Shown here: positions 1-11,999 of the stretch, one piece after another
Numbering within the stretch: position 1 is the first letter of the stretch
How the letters are laid out: the number at the start of each line of letters is the position of its first letter
Position numbers and translations under genes: made by a program
DNA from: Muscardinus avellanarius
Taxonomy: Eukaryota; Chordata; Mammalia; Rodentia; Gliridae
NCBI GenBank assembly: GCA_963383645.1
Contig: OY726565.1
Coordinates: forward strand, 39,453,444 to 39,517,443
Reading direction: 5' to 3'
Length of the DNA: 64,000 nucleotides
Notes under the pieces: generated by a model
The model's database searches: none
What the model was told of the DNA's origin: nothing
Seen by the model: only the letters and a program-made list of their open reading frames with translations

Positions 1-615
1 CAAGTACTATCTGTTATGGGAAGATAAAGGATATCTTGATTTGAAAATGATGTGTTCATTATTTTTAAATGGGAAAATAAAAAAGGTTACACACACATGT
101 AAAATATAAAAGTATTTATAATCTCACTATACAGACATTACCACTAGTATCTTATGTTGCTTTTCAGGTTTTATATTTTTACAATTTTACTTATTTCTGC
201 AAACTGTGGTGCTAAATAAAAGTCAGTAAATTGCAAAACTATTTCCATTAATTTTAATAGGAAAATGATATGTTCCATCCCAATTCAAGATGACAAAGGG
301 TCTTTGCAGATAGCAAAACACATTGAAAGAATGATTAAATGCTTCTATAAATGAGAATAGTTAAAAAGTAAATAAATTTTGAACATAAAATAGAGTGTAA
401 TATAAGTTGGTTTTACTCACTTAAGAAAAAAGAGAAGCCTTGAGCATGAATTGGGTGGCTAGAGTTAAGGCACGGGAGCTGTGTTCTAAAGGGTGGTGAG
501 GGTTAACAAGTAACCTAACATAGAGGCAACATTTTGGGGTATTGTTATTTTGGATTCAAACTGCATGTTTTGATACAGACAGAGTGTCCCAATTTTTAAT
601 GGTTTAAAATAATAA
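1..615. other. Unassigned AT-rich sequence
   Basis: No gene, microsatellite or recognisable repeat seen; probably old decayed repeat or unique DNA. Confidence 0.5.
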
Positions 616-920
616 GCCAGGCGTGGTGGCACACACTTGTAATCCCAGAATTTGGGAGGCTGAGACCGGAGGATCATGGTTCGCTTTATCTTTACTAATT
701 CATTATTTATTGAACTTGGAATGTGTGTGGTGGTGGAGGCCTAATTTAAGTTATAAAATATACAATATACAATTCAGCTACTTTGCGAGGAACTTCACAA
801 CTCAGTGAAGACCCTGTTTCAAAAATAAAAAGACTAAAAAATAGGGCTGGGGATGTAGCTTGGAGGTGCAGTGCCCTTGGGTTCCATGCCCAGTCCCCAA
901 TACCATAAAAAAAGAATAAA
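616..920 (+). repeat. B1-dID SINE interrupted by ~100 bp of unrelated DNA
   Basis: The head (gccaggcgtggtggcacac) and the tail with ggggatgtagcttggaggtg are both present, but about 100 bp from roughly 680 to 775 do not belong to the SINE. The flanking SINE parts are otherwise in order. Confidence 0.8.
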
Positions 921-1040
921 CATTTACTATTTCTCATGATTCCATAGGTTCACTAGGCTGGGTTTTTAGGTTCAAGTGAGCCTGGCTAGTGACTATTGTT
1001 AGCTAGTGACTTGGCTGGAACGGGTTGATGTAGGCAATAG

Positions 1041-1190
1041 TGGGCAAACTTTTCTAAATAGAAAACCCTTGAGGCATTGCAGACCATGTTATCTCTGTTG
1101 CAACTATTCAATGGTGCAACGGAAGTATGAAAGAAGCCATGAGCAATAAGTAAACAAGTGAGGATGCCTGTATTCCTTGTTCACTCCAGG
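1041..1190 (+). mobile_element. Old hAT-type DNA transposon fossil
   Basis: Decayed match to the widespread mammalian element carrying gggcaaac...gcattgcagaccat...tctctgttgcaactattcaa...gagcaataagtaaac. Family name is uncertain. Confidence 0.5.
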
Positions 1191-1247
1191 TCTAGGGCAA
1201 CCTCACTGTGTGTTGGGAATTGGCAGGCTAATCTTAAGTCTAGAGAA

Positions 1248-1395
1248 GAGGTTTTTGGACTTGAGTATGCATTGAGATAACTTATAGAGACCCTTAAAAC
1301 ACAAATTACTGAGGCTTACACCCCAAATTCAGCATTTTGTAATGAGTTCATATATGCTACTGGTGGCCTGGGGTCTGTATTTTGAGAACCATTAT
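1248..1395 (+). mobile_element. MER5A/MER20-like hAT-Charlie remnant
   Basis: Begins ggtttttggacttgagtatg and ends tattttgagaaccatt, the two recognisable termini of this nonautonomous family, with ttaaaacacaaattactgag between. Confidence 0.7.
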
Positions 1396-1559
1396 TAATC
1401 TAGAGCATCTCGGCTAGGATGACTTGTTTCTGTCCCAGGAATTTCTTCTCCTCCAAGAAGTTGGCCTGAGTTTCTTCAGTTGTTCTCAGGATTCCAAAGA
1501 GCATCCAGAAAGGACAAGCCACACTGTGTGGGTACTCTTCAAGCCAAGGCAAGTCACAT

Positions 1560-2849
1560 TATGTAGCCAGGTTCTGCTCTTGTGAAAGGAAACCACTCAG
1601 GGTAGAGATAAAGGCAAGTCTGAACAAATTGGACACCATTACAGCAACAAACTACCGCACAACATCAAAAAATGTTATTATATGAAAACACAGCTTTAGA
1701 ACAAAATAAATACTAATCTGAAGAGGGCTTTGACATGCAGAAACATCTTACACACACATGGATAGGGGAATCACAGAAGGTACTACCTGTTTTTCTCTCT
1801 CATTTTATGTATATTTGCAAAGCAAAACACTTTGGGTTCATCCATACAGGGAACATAATTCAAATTTATTCCATATGATATTCCCTGATTAGAAACTGAT
1901 GTTGTTAGGTAAATTGGTGAATGGATCTTTGCCTGAAATCATAACATGACTTCTTTCACATTTTTAGTGGGCTTGGGGGTAAAAACTTATATTGAGAAAA
2001 AAATAGACTGAAGAATAGAAGAGCAGTATAATCTTTCAAAGTTTGTTTTAACATGTTAGGAAAGAAAAAAAGTCAACTCAGTGCTTAAGGTTCAGAGACA
2101 AGTTCATATTACTTCCTTCTGTTCCACTCAGCCAGTCAGCATCAATGCAAGATAAATCTGGGTATGTTAGTCTCATGGTTTCTAATAAAGAAAAAATTGA
2201 GCAAATAAGTTTTATTTTAGTTAATCTCACAAAATCCATGTTCTAAAGATGAAAAATAAAATTAATAGTCCCAAAGGCTCTTTCTATGGGTCTCAGGATG
2301 GAGACATAGAACTCAGAGGTGCCTTCATTGTGTTATGAAAAGTCAGCACATGGCTTCCCCCTCCCAAATGACTCTTATTGGATTTTACAGCTTCATAGAT
2401 TTGTGATATCATGATTTTGATTTATAAAAGGTGTCTTATAATGGTTCTGTTTTTCAGTAATCTGTCTCTAAACGAAAGACTAACGCTAAAATGAATGATG
2501 CCAAATCCATAGTGTAATGGCTTACACTATGCCTAGCATTGTGTTTTATGAGACACTGAAATATTTATACATTTCAGTGTAAGTTGAAATACAATGACCC
2601 TTTTTGCACTCAAGTTTACTTTATTGGGGATTAGAAAAACTGGTTTTGTTTACATGACAGTGTGGTTCCAAAACTGATGACAGACCAAATGATTCTGCAA
2701 AGAGTATTTATTCTCTCCTAGACTGTAGAATTAAAACACAAGTCAAAAAATAAAATGCCCTCTACCTAAAGGGAGATCCACAAAGAACTGCCATAAGAAC
2801 TGATAAAAAAAAATCCACTTTTTATAAGTCCAGAATAGAAGAGACATTA
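1560..2849. other. Unassigned intergenic sequence
   Basis: AT-rich, no coding signal. Contains one perfect small inverted repeat at 2553-2580; otherwise nothing recognised. Confidence 0.5.
2553..2580. repeat. Perfect 10-bp inverted repeat
   Basis: ACACTGAAAT (2553-2562) and ATTTCAGTGT (2571-2580) flank an 8-nt loop. Confidence 0.9.
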
Positions 2850-3242
2850 GCTCTTATGGTTTGAATCTAGAAAACTCTGAGGTGTTCAGAGTGGGGCTTT
2901 GGGGAAGTCATTGGGTCACAGAGTTCTAATCTCATCAGTGTACTGATGGCTGAATGTACTGCTGGGAGGTGGGACCTTGTTGGAGGAAGCAGGCCACGGG
3001 GGCATGTTCTGGAAGAGTTCATCTTTTCTCCAGCTGCTTCTCATCTCTCTGCCTCCTGAATGCCATGAGCTGAGCTTTCCTCGCCATGCCCTTCCGCTAC
3101 GTTATGCTCTACACCAGCCCAGAGCAATGGAGCTGACCATGGGCTGGATCCTTGGAGACTGCAAGCCAAAATCAATCTTTTCTCCTCGAAGCTGTTTTTG
3201 TCAAATATTTTGGTCACAGTGACACAAAGCTGACTAGCACAT
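2850..3242 (+). mobile_element. Solo MaLR-type LTR (ERVL-MaLR)
   Basis: Starts tatggtttgaatctag, contains ggtgggaccttgttggaggaa and ends tttggtcacagtgacacaaagctgac..., the plan of MaLR LTRs. Old endogenous retroviral-like relic; no coding capacity. Confidence 0.75.
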
Positions 3243-3627
3243 TAACATTAATCTCAAGAAGCTGACATCATAGGTGTGGACCGGATGGGCAAACTCACAG
3301 GGGTCAATAGACAAAATATCTCTACAGCCAAAAAGAAGCAGGATGAAGGCTGTGCTGCAGTTGGAACATTAGAGGGTAAAGAAAAAAACTCCCACACTTC
3401 CTCTGGGTATAGAAGTGAAGAGGGTCTCATTAAATGTGTATGCTTACTGTGATATATCTTAGCAAAGCTGTTATCTGAAGATACTGATTAGTGAAACAGA
3501 AAGAAGTAATAAGAACTTGTCTTTGGACTTTAAGTACTGAGTTGACTCTTTTCTTCCCCAATAATTGCCATTTACAAACTCTATCATTGGTAGGTATGCC
3601 TACTGTCCTTCCTGTCCTAAAAAGAGA

Positions 3628-3808
3628 ATACCCTCCTTTTATGGATAGAATGTTGTGTCTACCTGGAAACTCAGGTTGAAGCCATAACCACCAATATGAA
3701 GGTAGTAAGTATTTGAATGTGGGGCCTTTGGGAAGTAATTAGGTTTTGATGAGGACATGAGGACAGGGACCTTGTGATGGTATTAGTCTTGAAGAAAGAG
3801 GAAGCAAG

Positions 3809-3863
<55 letters not shown>

Positions 3864-4027
3864 ACTAGGTGAGAACACATCCAGAAGTTGGCCTTTTGCA
3901 AACCAGAAAGAGGCTCTCACCAGAAAGAGAACCAACTGGTACCCAGATCTTGAGTATCCTGGTTTCCAGAACTGTTGAAGTAAATTTCTGTTGTTCACCC
4001 AGCCTATGGCATTTGTTATTGTAGTCT
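3628..4027 (+). mobile_element. MLT1-type MaLR LTR split by a (CA)n
   Basis: Recognisable order: ttatggatagaatgttgtg, gaagccataaccaccaatat, ggggcctttgggaagtaatt, then gcaaaccagaaagaggctct and ccagaactgttgaagtaaat. A CA microsatellite has grown in the middle. Confidence 0.75.
3814..3866 (+). repeat. (AC)n microsatellite
   Basis: Nearly uninterrupted AC run inside the MLT1-like LTR. Confidence 0.98.
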
Positions 4028-4455
4028 GATCTGAGACGCTTCCCTACCTTTTGGAGGTTTGCAGAGAGACTATCAAAGAGAATACCAGCTGAGGTGCTTT
4101 AGATTAAGCTTTTGAATTAAGGGCCAGAGGATAGCATGGGTTTTCCTAGTTTCCCTCTTCTCACCAGATAACAAAAATAACCTCATCTCTGTACCATAAT
4201 GTCATCCTACATCTTCTCTGGAATACATCTTCCTCATAACACCTTGGCCGTCACACACAGTCCAGCTTGTTAACAAATCATATTTAAAACAGGAACATTA
4301 ACTTGCTTCTCTTCTTAAAAAATTATGAAATACACTGAGGAGAAGGGTGTTACTCTGTGAAAGTTCTCAGATAAAACATGCTTCCTCTTAAAAATGGAAT
4401 ATGATGTAGCATTTAAAACAAAATGATTTTCTGATGATTATTGATTAAAAGTATT
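4028..4455. other. Unassigned sequence
   Basis: No gene or repeat recognised. Confidence 0.45.
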
Positions 4456-4458
4456 TTT

Positions 4459-4673
4459 CCTCTTTTTTTTAGTGTTGGGGACTGATTGAACCCAGATATT
4501 TTGTTTTGTTTTGTTTTGAAACAGGATATTGCTGAGTCTTTGTGAGGGTATTACTAAATTGATAAGACTAGCCTTGAACCTGCAATCCTCCTGTCTCAGA
4601 CTCTGGAGTACTGGGATGTGCCACTGCATCCAGCTTTTTCCTTATTACAGGTATGTATCACTGCACCCAGCTT
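4459..4673 (-). repeat. Old B1-dID SINE, degraded
   Basis: Antisense SINE with gttggggactgattgaaccc at the left and a duplicated head region (gtgccactgcatccagct and again gtatcactgcacccagct) at the right. A younger SINE is inserted beside it. Confidence 0.75.
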
Positions 4674-4687
4674 TTTGCTAATGTTTT

Positions 4688-4900
4688 GTTTGTTTGTTTG
4701 TTTGTTTGTTTGTTTGTTTTGGTGGTACTGGGGTTCCTGGAAACCCTTCTACTTTCGGGCTACACTCTCAGACCTATTTTATATTTTTTAATTTGGAAAC
4801 AGGGTCTCTTAAGCCAGCGAGGCTGGCTTCGAACCAGCGTGATCCTCCTGTCTCCGCCTCCCAAGCACGGGGATTACAAGTGTGCGCCACCACGCCCGGC
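4688..4900 (-). repeat. B1-dID SINE, short (type B) subfamily
   Basis: Antisense copy flanked by the 14-bp target duplication TTTGCTAATGTTTT at 4674-4687 and 4901-4914. Carries the diagnostic ggttcctggaaacccttcta and the shortened middle ccagcgaggctggcttcgaa. Its tail is a (GTTT)n run. Confidence 0.95.
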
Positions 4901-4914
4901 TTTGCTAATGTTTT

Positions 4915-5346
4915 AAACAGATATGCTTTGACCTATGATCTTTTAGCATTTATCTTCTATGCTTTCTTCTAGCAAAGTATTTATTAAGAGAGAGGAATTT
5001 GCATAGAAGACTAAATTGGGAGATGGAGCCCTGCAATGGAAATTTATGGGAGATTGGGTCTTGCGGCTTGTTTTTTCACGAGGTTTAGAGACTCACTAAC
5101 TGCTTTGGATGTCTCCAGGGTATCGTCAATTAAATGAACTCTGGCCTCGCAGAAGTTGATTGATACACAGGTGATTGAAGCAATGGCTGTGTCCCAATAT
5201 TAATTACTCTTCCTGAAAACACACGCTTTTTCTTAGCTCCTCCAGAGAAATGTGGTGATGAGAGAAATGGAGAGTCTGCTCTTTCATAGATCATAGGTTA
5301 CCTACTCATCACTTGGGAGCTGTCACTTGTCAAGAACAAAAGGGAA
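4915..5346. other. Unique-looking sequence
   Basis: No repeat family recognised; no coding signal. Confidence 0.45.
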
Positions 5347-5478
5347 GCTAGGCGTGGTGGTGTGCGCCTGTAATCCCCACTACTTGGGAGGCTGTGTTAG
5401 AGGATCCCTCGAGTCAAGAGTGGGAAACAGCCTGGGCAACATGGGCATCATTGCAAAATTCCATCTAAGAAAAAAGAA
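5347..5478 (+). repeat. B1-dID SINE, head only
   Basis: B1-like half (gctaggcgtggtggtgtgcg) ending in an A-rich tail; the ID-like half is missing. Confidence 0.85.
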
Positions 5479-5674
5479 CTAAAGAAGATGTAGGAAGGAA
5501 AAAAATTTTAATACTCGAGGCATTGTTAGACGTCTTGCCATCAATGTATTTCTCTTAAGACATTGCCCTATTTAGGAAACAAGTCCCAAAGGGCTAAGCT
5601 AGACCCTGTACATGTAGAAATATTAAAATCTAAGTGCAATTTAACCCCTAACATTTTTTAAATAATGAGCTATT

Positions 5675-5880
5675 GCTAGGCGTAGTGGCACACATCTATA
5701 ATCCCAGATCTTGGAAGGCTGAGTCAGGAGGATTGCAGGTTCAAGACCAACCTCAGCAACTTAGCAAGGCCCTCGGCAACTTTGTGAGACCGTGTTTCAA
5801 AACAAAAATATTTAAATAGGGCTTAGGGTATAGCTCAGAAGTAGAATGTCTCTGTGTTAGGTCCCCAGTACAACAATTTT
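5675..5880 (+). repeat. B1-dID SINE
   Basis: Older full-length copy with both halves (gctaggcgtagtggcacaca ... agggcttagggtatagctca). Confidence 0.9.
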
Positions 5881-5887
5881 AAAAGGG

Positions 5888-6085
5888 GGGAGAGACTATC
5901 ACTTACTAAGCACTATCCATGCACAGGGCACATACATGCACAGGATTCCCATATATTTTCTTAAATAGGCTTCCCAACAGCCCCATTTAGCAGATAAGCA
6001 AACAAATGTTCAGAAAGTTTCCTGAGATCTCAGCACTAGAAAAAGCAGCGTGAAGATGCAAACTTACTTCTGCTTCAATTCAAAG
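5888..6085 (-). repeat. MIR
   Basis: Reverse-orientation MIR: tactaagcactatccatgca ... cccatttagcagataagcaa ... gttcagaaagtttcctgaga. Confidence 0.75.
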
Positions 6086-6118
6086 GCAGTGGAAAATTCT
6101 CACTCACTGCCTTACCTT

Positions 6119-6331
6119 TTTTTTTTTTTTTTAAGAACTTAGAGTGGAACCCAGGGGCATTCTACCTCCGAGCTACACCCCCAGCCCTATTTTTTATTCT
6201 TTATTTTGAAAGAGGGTTTCACTGGATTGCAAAGGGCCTCACTAAGTAACTCAGGCTGGCCACAAACGTGATCCTCCTGTCTCAGCCTCCCAAACACTGG
6301 AATTATAAGCGCACACCACTACGCCCATCTT
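6119..6331 (-). repeat. B1-dID SINE
   Basis: Antisense copy with poly(T) start; near-perfect target duplication tcactgccttaCctt / tcactgccttaTctt at 6104-6118 and 6331-6345. Confidence 0.92.
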
Positions 6332-6632
6332 CACTGCCTTATCTTTAAACTATATATGGAAAGGCACAAGAGGACAAGGCTGAAGATGAGACAGAAGACA
6401 AATGAAAACTTCATGAAATAATAGAGAACAAACTCAAATATGAGCCTGTGAATATGTGCATGCAGTTCCCAAACTTACAAGTGAAAAACCTCTAAGGATA
6501 AGGAGAAAATGAAAAAGCAGGAAATTGTCACATATTTTTTTATCTACTCTATGGCATATACACACACCCATACTATGATCCAAACACGAAGAAGAGGTGC
6601 TGTAAGAAGGCAGAAGACTGCATGTGCTTATA

Positions 6633-6654
6633 TAGATAGATAGATAGATAGATA
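6633..6654 (+). repeat. (GATA)n microsatellite
   Basis: About five TAGA units. Confidence 0.95.
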
Positions 6655-7105
6655 ATTTATATATGCATTTTCAAGACTCCTAAAGTACTATTTTTTATTT
6701 TAGAAAAAGAGCTGCATCATGTGCAGTCTCTTCTCATGTCTTTTTGCATGCCAGGTGGCCTCTACCCTTTGGGAGTGGCATGCATTTATTTTGAGAACTT
6801 TGGAGATTGAAAGCAATTGCCTCCACATTACCTATTTGCCACTTTCAGAAGCACAGAGACCGGCCGTCTATGCGGTAGCTATTCTTTATTACCCTAATCT
6901 GAAACATTAGGTCCAGCCCTAGAAGAGAGATGTTGGTATTTAGGCTGGCAGCCCACGTGTGGGATGACTGGTCCTACTCAAGCAGCCCAGGACAATAGCA
7001 GAGTGTTTCTTTGAAGGGAGAAAGCCTCCTTTAAGGAGCAAAGAGAAGGTGATGCTGCCTTGTGGTGAGGCAGGGTCACCAGCACGCAGGCATATGGTTG
7101 TATCC
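6655..7105. other. Unassigned sequence
   Basis: No gene or repeat recognised. Confidence 0.4.
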
Positions 7106-7109
7106 CACC

Positions 7110-7290
7110 CTCCATCTTTATCACTTGCTAACTGTGGGAGTTGGGAGAAGTCGTTTGATCTACCCACACCTGGTTCCACTTATTTATAAAAGGGAGGTAA
7201 GAATTAAAGAATTATTATAAGGATTAAATAAAACATTGCCCGTTAAATTATATAAACCAGGACCTGCCATCAATAAATGTTGCCTAACCC
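7110..7290 (+). repeat. MIR
   Basis: Contains tataaaagggaggtaagaat, ttataaggattaaataaaac and ends atcaataaatgttgcc, the 3' part of MIR. Confidence 0.75.
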
Positions 7291-7547
7291 TTATATGAAT
7301 GACGAGTTAAAGGCAGATCTGTTTTTCTTTCCTAATGTTTTTATCTTTATGTTCTTCAAGTTTTTTAAATTCTATTTTTACTCTTTAATCATCACCATCA
7401 TGTCCCTATTAACCCTCATATTCTACATGAGTATAGTTGACTATTAGAATATCTCTTTATTTAGTTTGTCCCAAATTAGGAGCAAATATTAATTCACACC
7501 AAAATAAATCACAGAGAATGTCACAATCTTTTTCTTTCTTTCTATTT

Positions 7548-7769
7548 GTTTTTTTTTTTTTGGGGGGGGTGATACTGGGTATTGAACCCAGGGCATTCTA
7601 CCTCTAAGCTACAACCTTACCCCAACCCTATTTTATTTTATTCTGAAACAGGGTCTCACTAAATCACAGCGAGCCTTGCTTAATTGCCAAGGCTGGCTGA
7701 TAAATGGGAATTCCTTCTGCCTCAGCCTCCGAAGTACCGGGATTACAGGCATGCACCATCATGCCCAAT
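7548..7769 (-). repeat. B1-dID SINE
   Basis: Antisense copy: poly(T), ggtgatactgggtattgaac, then cctcagcctccgaagtaccg to the head. Confidence 0.9.
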
Positions 7770-8500
7770 TTGTTCAATCTTTTTTAAACCAAAGCTTTCC
7801 CTTTTATTTTATTTTTTTAGACAATGATATACAGTCCTCATCTAAATTTGAATTTTTAAGGGTTTGGCATATTTAAACAAGTTGTTTAAGGTGCTTTATC
7901 AATTGGCACCTTATTTGAATCTTTGTTATCTGCTTTTCTCCCAGTTTTGCATATATTCTAATGTCTAACAGTATCTGAAGAAAATAATTCTGGGAGACAC
8001 AGCTGTCTTTCCCCAGTGAAGGATGGGTAGGTGGTGGGGAAGTCAAGGCAAAGTTTACTTTTTCAAATTTGTAATGTGCAAAATAGACATGTGTTAAGTC
8101 ATCTGTCAGAAACATGGAACACAGTGACAGAAACAACCAGATGCCCTGTAACAAGATGCCACAGGGCAAACTTGGGAAATGAAATAACGGCCCTGTATGC
8201 TCCTTGGGTAATAACATACTACTTGTAACCTGAAATTTTACTTCTGTGTGTAACGTATAACTTTCCAAAACATTTCGAGAACCCTAGGAAATTCTATAAC
8301 ATCCTTAATGTTCCCAAAATAGTTTAGCACTAGACGGTTCTTTTAAGGCACTTATAAAATAAAAGAAAAAAAATAATTGAGTGGATAAGTTCATAAACAT
8401 ATATTTGAAAGAAAAAATGACTCTAGTTATCATGGTAACCAGTAATATTTCCTTGTTTATGGTATTATCTGATGGATTTTGGTGACAATTATCTTCAAAA
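7770..8500. other. Unique-looking sequence
   Basis: A 131-codon open frame on the minus strand (8268-7873) has no recognisable domain and no supporting splice or codon evidence; treated as chance. Confidence 0.4.
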
Positions 8501-8503
8501 CAT

Positions 8504-8692
8504 GATGGAACCCAGAGGCATTTGACCGCCGACCTATACCCCCTGCCCTATTTTTTATTCTTTATTTTGAAACAGGGTCTCACTGAGTTGCGGAGGGCCT
8601 CACTAAGTAGCTGAGGCTGTCTGCGAACCGCGATCCTCCGGTCTCAGCCTCCCGAATGCTGGGATTACAAATGTGCGCCACAACGCCCGGCT
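8504..8692 (-). repeat. B1-dID SINE (type A), 3' truncated
   Basis: Antisense young copy lacking the usual poly(A) tail and ggtctggggat start of the tail half; flanked by AAAACAT at 8497-8503 and 8693-8699. Confidence 0.9.
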
Positions 8693-9107
8693 AAAACATA
8701 ACTTTATATTAATACTTAACTGTTGAGCAACGAGGAGAGTGATCTGAGGATCCAGCATGCTGAAATCGTAACCTATAAGGAAGAGTTTAAAGATGAACAA
8801 TAATCAATGTGAGATTGACTCTTCTTTCAAAAATGATGAATCTGCTACCAACACAGTGCAGTTTTTGAAAGAGTTATCTATCTCCTTAATGCCTGTGGAT
8901 TAATGATGCTTGTGAGGACTTTCTGAAGTAGGGTGGTTGATGGGGATCAGCAGGAAGGAGTAGAAGTCGTATCGTCCACAGTCCTCCTCTAAGTCCTTTT
9001 AGAACACAGGAGACACTCCAATTTGGAGTTTCATTGTAGTGAAATGAGTACCTCCCTAAACCCACAAAGAGAGCTCACTGTCCCTAGGGTAAGAGCAGAG
9101 GCTGAGA

Positions 9108-9190
9108 TGCTGAGGAGTGGCTCAGTGACAGAACACACACAAGGCCCTGGGTTCAATCTCCAGCAGCACCTGATAAAAACAAGAAAAAAA
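9108..9190 (+). repeat. ID element
   Basis: Stand-alone tRNA-derived unit: ggagtggctcagtgacagaa ... acaaggccctgggttcaatc followed by an A-rich tail. Confidence 0.85.
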
Positions 9191-9469
9191 AAGGCAGCAG
9201 CTAAACATCCTTGGTATAATGGACTGAATAAGAATCCACAACTTTTATTAGGTATAAAATTCCTTTCCCTAAATCTTCCCATTGTAAACTTTCTGTCACT
9301 TGAAAGTCAGTTTTCTCATAACCTAGTGTTATTTTTTTTTTACTGAAATACCCTACCTCTGCCTTGCTTCCTAATATCCATTATGTGATCATTTATTCAT
9401 TCAGCAAACCATTCTTGTCCCCCAATTTGCTGGCATTTACTCCTGAAAGAAGCATGGGATAGTAGTTCA

Positions 9470-9660
9470 GATTTCATCTCTACCTAAGCATTGGGCTAGT
9501 TAATGACTCTATAGCTAAAATCTCTTTCCTCAACAGTTAAATGGGAAAAGAATTATAGGAGAATACTATGAGGATCAATTGAAATTAAATAAACTCAAGC
9601 ATTAAATACGTTGCCTGGTACAAAATATGTTTTCAACAAATATTAGCTGTCAGTAGTATT
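9470..9660 (+). repeat. MIR
   Basis: Order matches MIR: aaatctctttcctcaacagt, aaatgggaaaagaattatag, tatgaggatcaattgaaatt, ttgcctggtacaaaatatgt, ttcaacaaatattagctgtc. Confidence 0.75.
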
Positions 9661-10039
9661 ACCATGTGCCACTTCCTACTCTACAAGGTCAAGTTAACAT
9701 CCAACTCTTCCAGGAAATCTTTCCATCACTGCAATGCTCATAGATTTTTCTTTCCAAATCCCAAGCATAAGCATTGCCACCCAGCTTAAACACCTGATAG
9801 CAACAATGAGAATGAAACAAATAAGTATTTCATCATATAAATTATCTTGAGTTTTATTATTTCTCAACTAGAAGATAAGGTTCTTGAGGCCAAAGGCTAT
9901 CTTTTGCTGCTTACTCATCTTTCTTTGTAAAACACTTTTCCTGCATATTAACATTTTCCCAGAACTACAAAGGGTGAATATACAGAGGATTCAAAGCTGA
10001 CTGTGCCCACCTTGGAAGCACTAGATTTAGTAAGGATAC
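9661..10039. other. Unassigned sequence
   Basis: No gene or confident repeat. Confidence 0.4.
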
Positions 10040-10375
10040 TTATACATCAAGTGCATGAAGACCAACAGGATAGAGCAATATAGACAAGCATGTTAGGTGA
10101 TCCAGAGAAAGAAGGTGATTCTGGGATGATTACGGAAAACTTGAAGCAGAGGAGACTTTTCTTCCTATTTCCACTGAATATCAGAAGATGGATAGAAATG
10201 ACTGGAAACCCTGAAAAGATCCATGAGGTAGAAAAGCATCCCAGCAGTGCAACAGGCAACAGAAAGCACTGTGTGTGGGCTTGGTGCAGAGGAAACTGAG
10301 TAATGTGCTTGGAGCCAGATAACCAGAGGGAGCAGGAAGAGGGGTGGAGGGAAAATGACTAAGATTTGAACTGGC
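10040..10375 (-). repeat. L2 LINE fragment
   Basis: Decayed reverse-orientation L2 3' region (gaagcagaggagacttttct ... gtgggcttggtgcagaggaa ... agagggagcaggaagagggg). Pattern-based call. Confidence 0.45.
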
Positions 10376-11999
10376 CAAAAATAAAATATACCAACAGGTC
10401 TAATTTAAACCATGATCCAAAAGAGACTGCTGGAAAAAGATCTTTAGAGGTAGATCTTTCTATATGTGACATTTTTATTCTAAGTAGCACAGTAAAACTA
10501 GCATTTTAATTAAATTACAAAGTATTATATATGTCCCAGTGTTTCCATATCACTTCCCTGATTCTTTCACCAAGACACTGTGATACACTTCACCCCTTCC
10601 TATTAAAAGCCACTTCCTCAAATCTGTCTTTCACCTTATAGGGTAAGTTAACACCACAACATCCAAGAATTCTAAATTCGAACCTGGCTTTTCATGCATT
10701 CATGAGAGCATACTTTCCAAGGTAGAAGGATAGAACACAGTATGTATTGGTTTATTAACTTTCTATGGTAGATTTTAAAGATTTAGACAGATGGTATATG
10801 GGCTTCCATTTGTAGTCTTGCCAGGACTTCGGGAATGTAAGAGACAGGCTTAGCAACAATGGAAAGGTTTGCAAGTACTGATACTGGGATGAAGGCTGCG
10901 TGCCCTTTGCCTCAGTTTGATGTCACCTGCTTGCTTCCCACTGCCCTGGCCACATGCCTCGGCAGCCAAAGGGGAGCACAGATTCAGAGTGTCTGGTCAT
11001 AGGGTTGGACTGGAAATCAGCGTTCATTCTTAGCTCTAGCAGCACAACTACACAGAGACCTCAGTGAGCCAAAACTGAGTTGTAATTGTCATGGTTAAGC
11101 TGAAGCATCACTGAGCATCACAGTCATGATAACTTTCTGGCAGATGTTGACATTCCTGGTACTGTAATAGGGGAGAAGGGGAAGAAGTTTCTGTGAGCTT
11201 TTTATCCATGTATTTTCTGTTCTTAGTGTGCCCTGACTTACTGCATACCTTTATTTTTATGTTGAAGCCATGAGTTTTACTGTACCCCATAAATGAAGTT
11301 TCTGGGATATCTCCTTGATAGCTACAAGGTGAAGTAGAGGATGCTGGTTCTTGGAAAACGTGTGAATGAGCTTGGCAGCTAATTGTCTGAAAGATGGCCT
11401 CAAAACAAAGAAATCAGTGCCTCTCCTCACTACAAGACAGCCAGTTTCATGGAAAAAAAAAAAAAAAAAAAGGAAGGCACAGTTCCACTGCCGGGCAGGA
11501 AATGAAGAATAGCTTTATAACAGAAATGATGTGGGGAATTCTTTATGTTGGCAGCATACAGTTTCCCAAAATAAAAGCTGGCCAAAATCAGTTTAACTAT
11601 TTTGGAATAAATGTATGGTGCTTTTACTCACCCAGAGTGGCCGATGAAGACCCTTCAAGGCTGAAGAAAAGAAATGCCAAAGAGGCCTCGCCAAGGACCC
11701 CATTCATCTTGTGCTCTATAAAGAATAGCATCGACACAGAATGGCAAAAGGGGATTTGAAAAGTTGCTTTTTTCAGATTATTAAAAAATAAAAAATATGT
11801 CTTCACAGGTGTTGTGTTTTCCTCAATTTGATTATCTCAATTATGTCTAATTATTTGACTTATTTCAAATACCTATAAGAACTTGACACATCCATTTACT
11901 CCCTTTCTTTCTTTAAAAAAAATCCTTCACTCAATGTTTCTTTTATCAACATTAACCCAGATGCTATATATGAAATAGATATACTATGGAAGTGATTGA
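10376..11999. other. Intergenic sequence, no gene seen
   Basis: A 121-codon frame (11394-11759) crosses a poly(A) run and shows no domain; rejected as a gene. Confidence 0.45.

Noticed and set aside
7873..8268. 131-codon minus-strand frame
   Set aside because: No domain, unremarkable composition and no neighbouring gene signals; chance frame in unique DNA.
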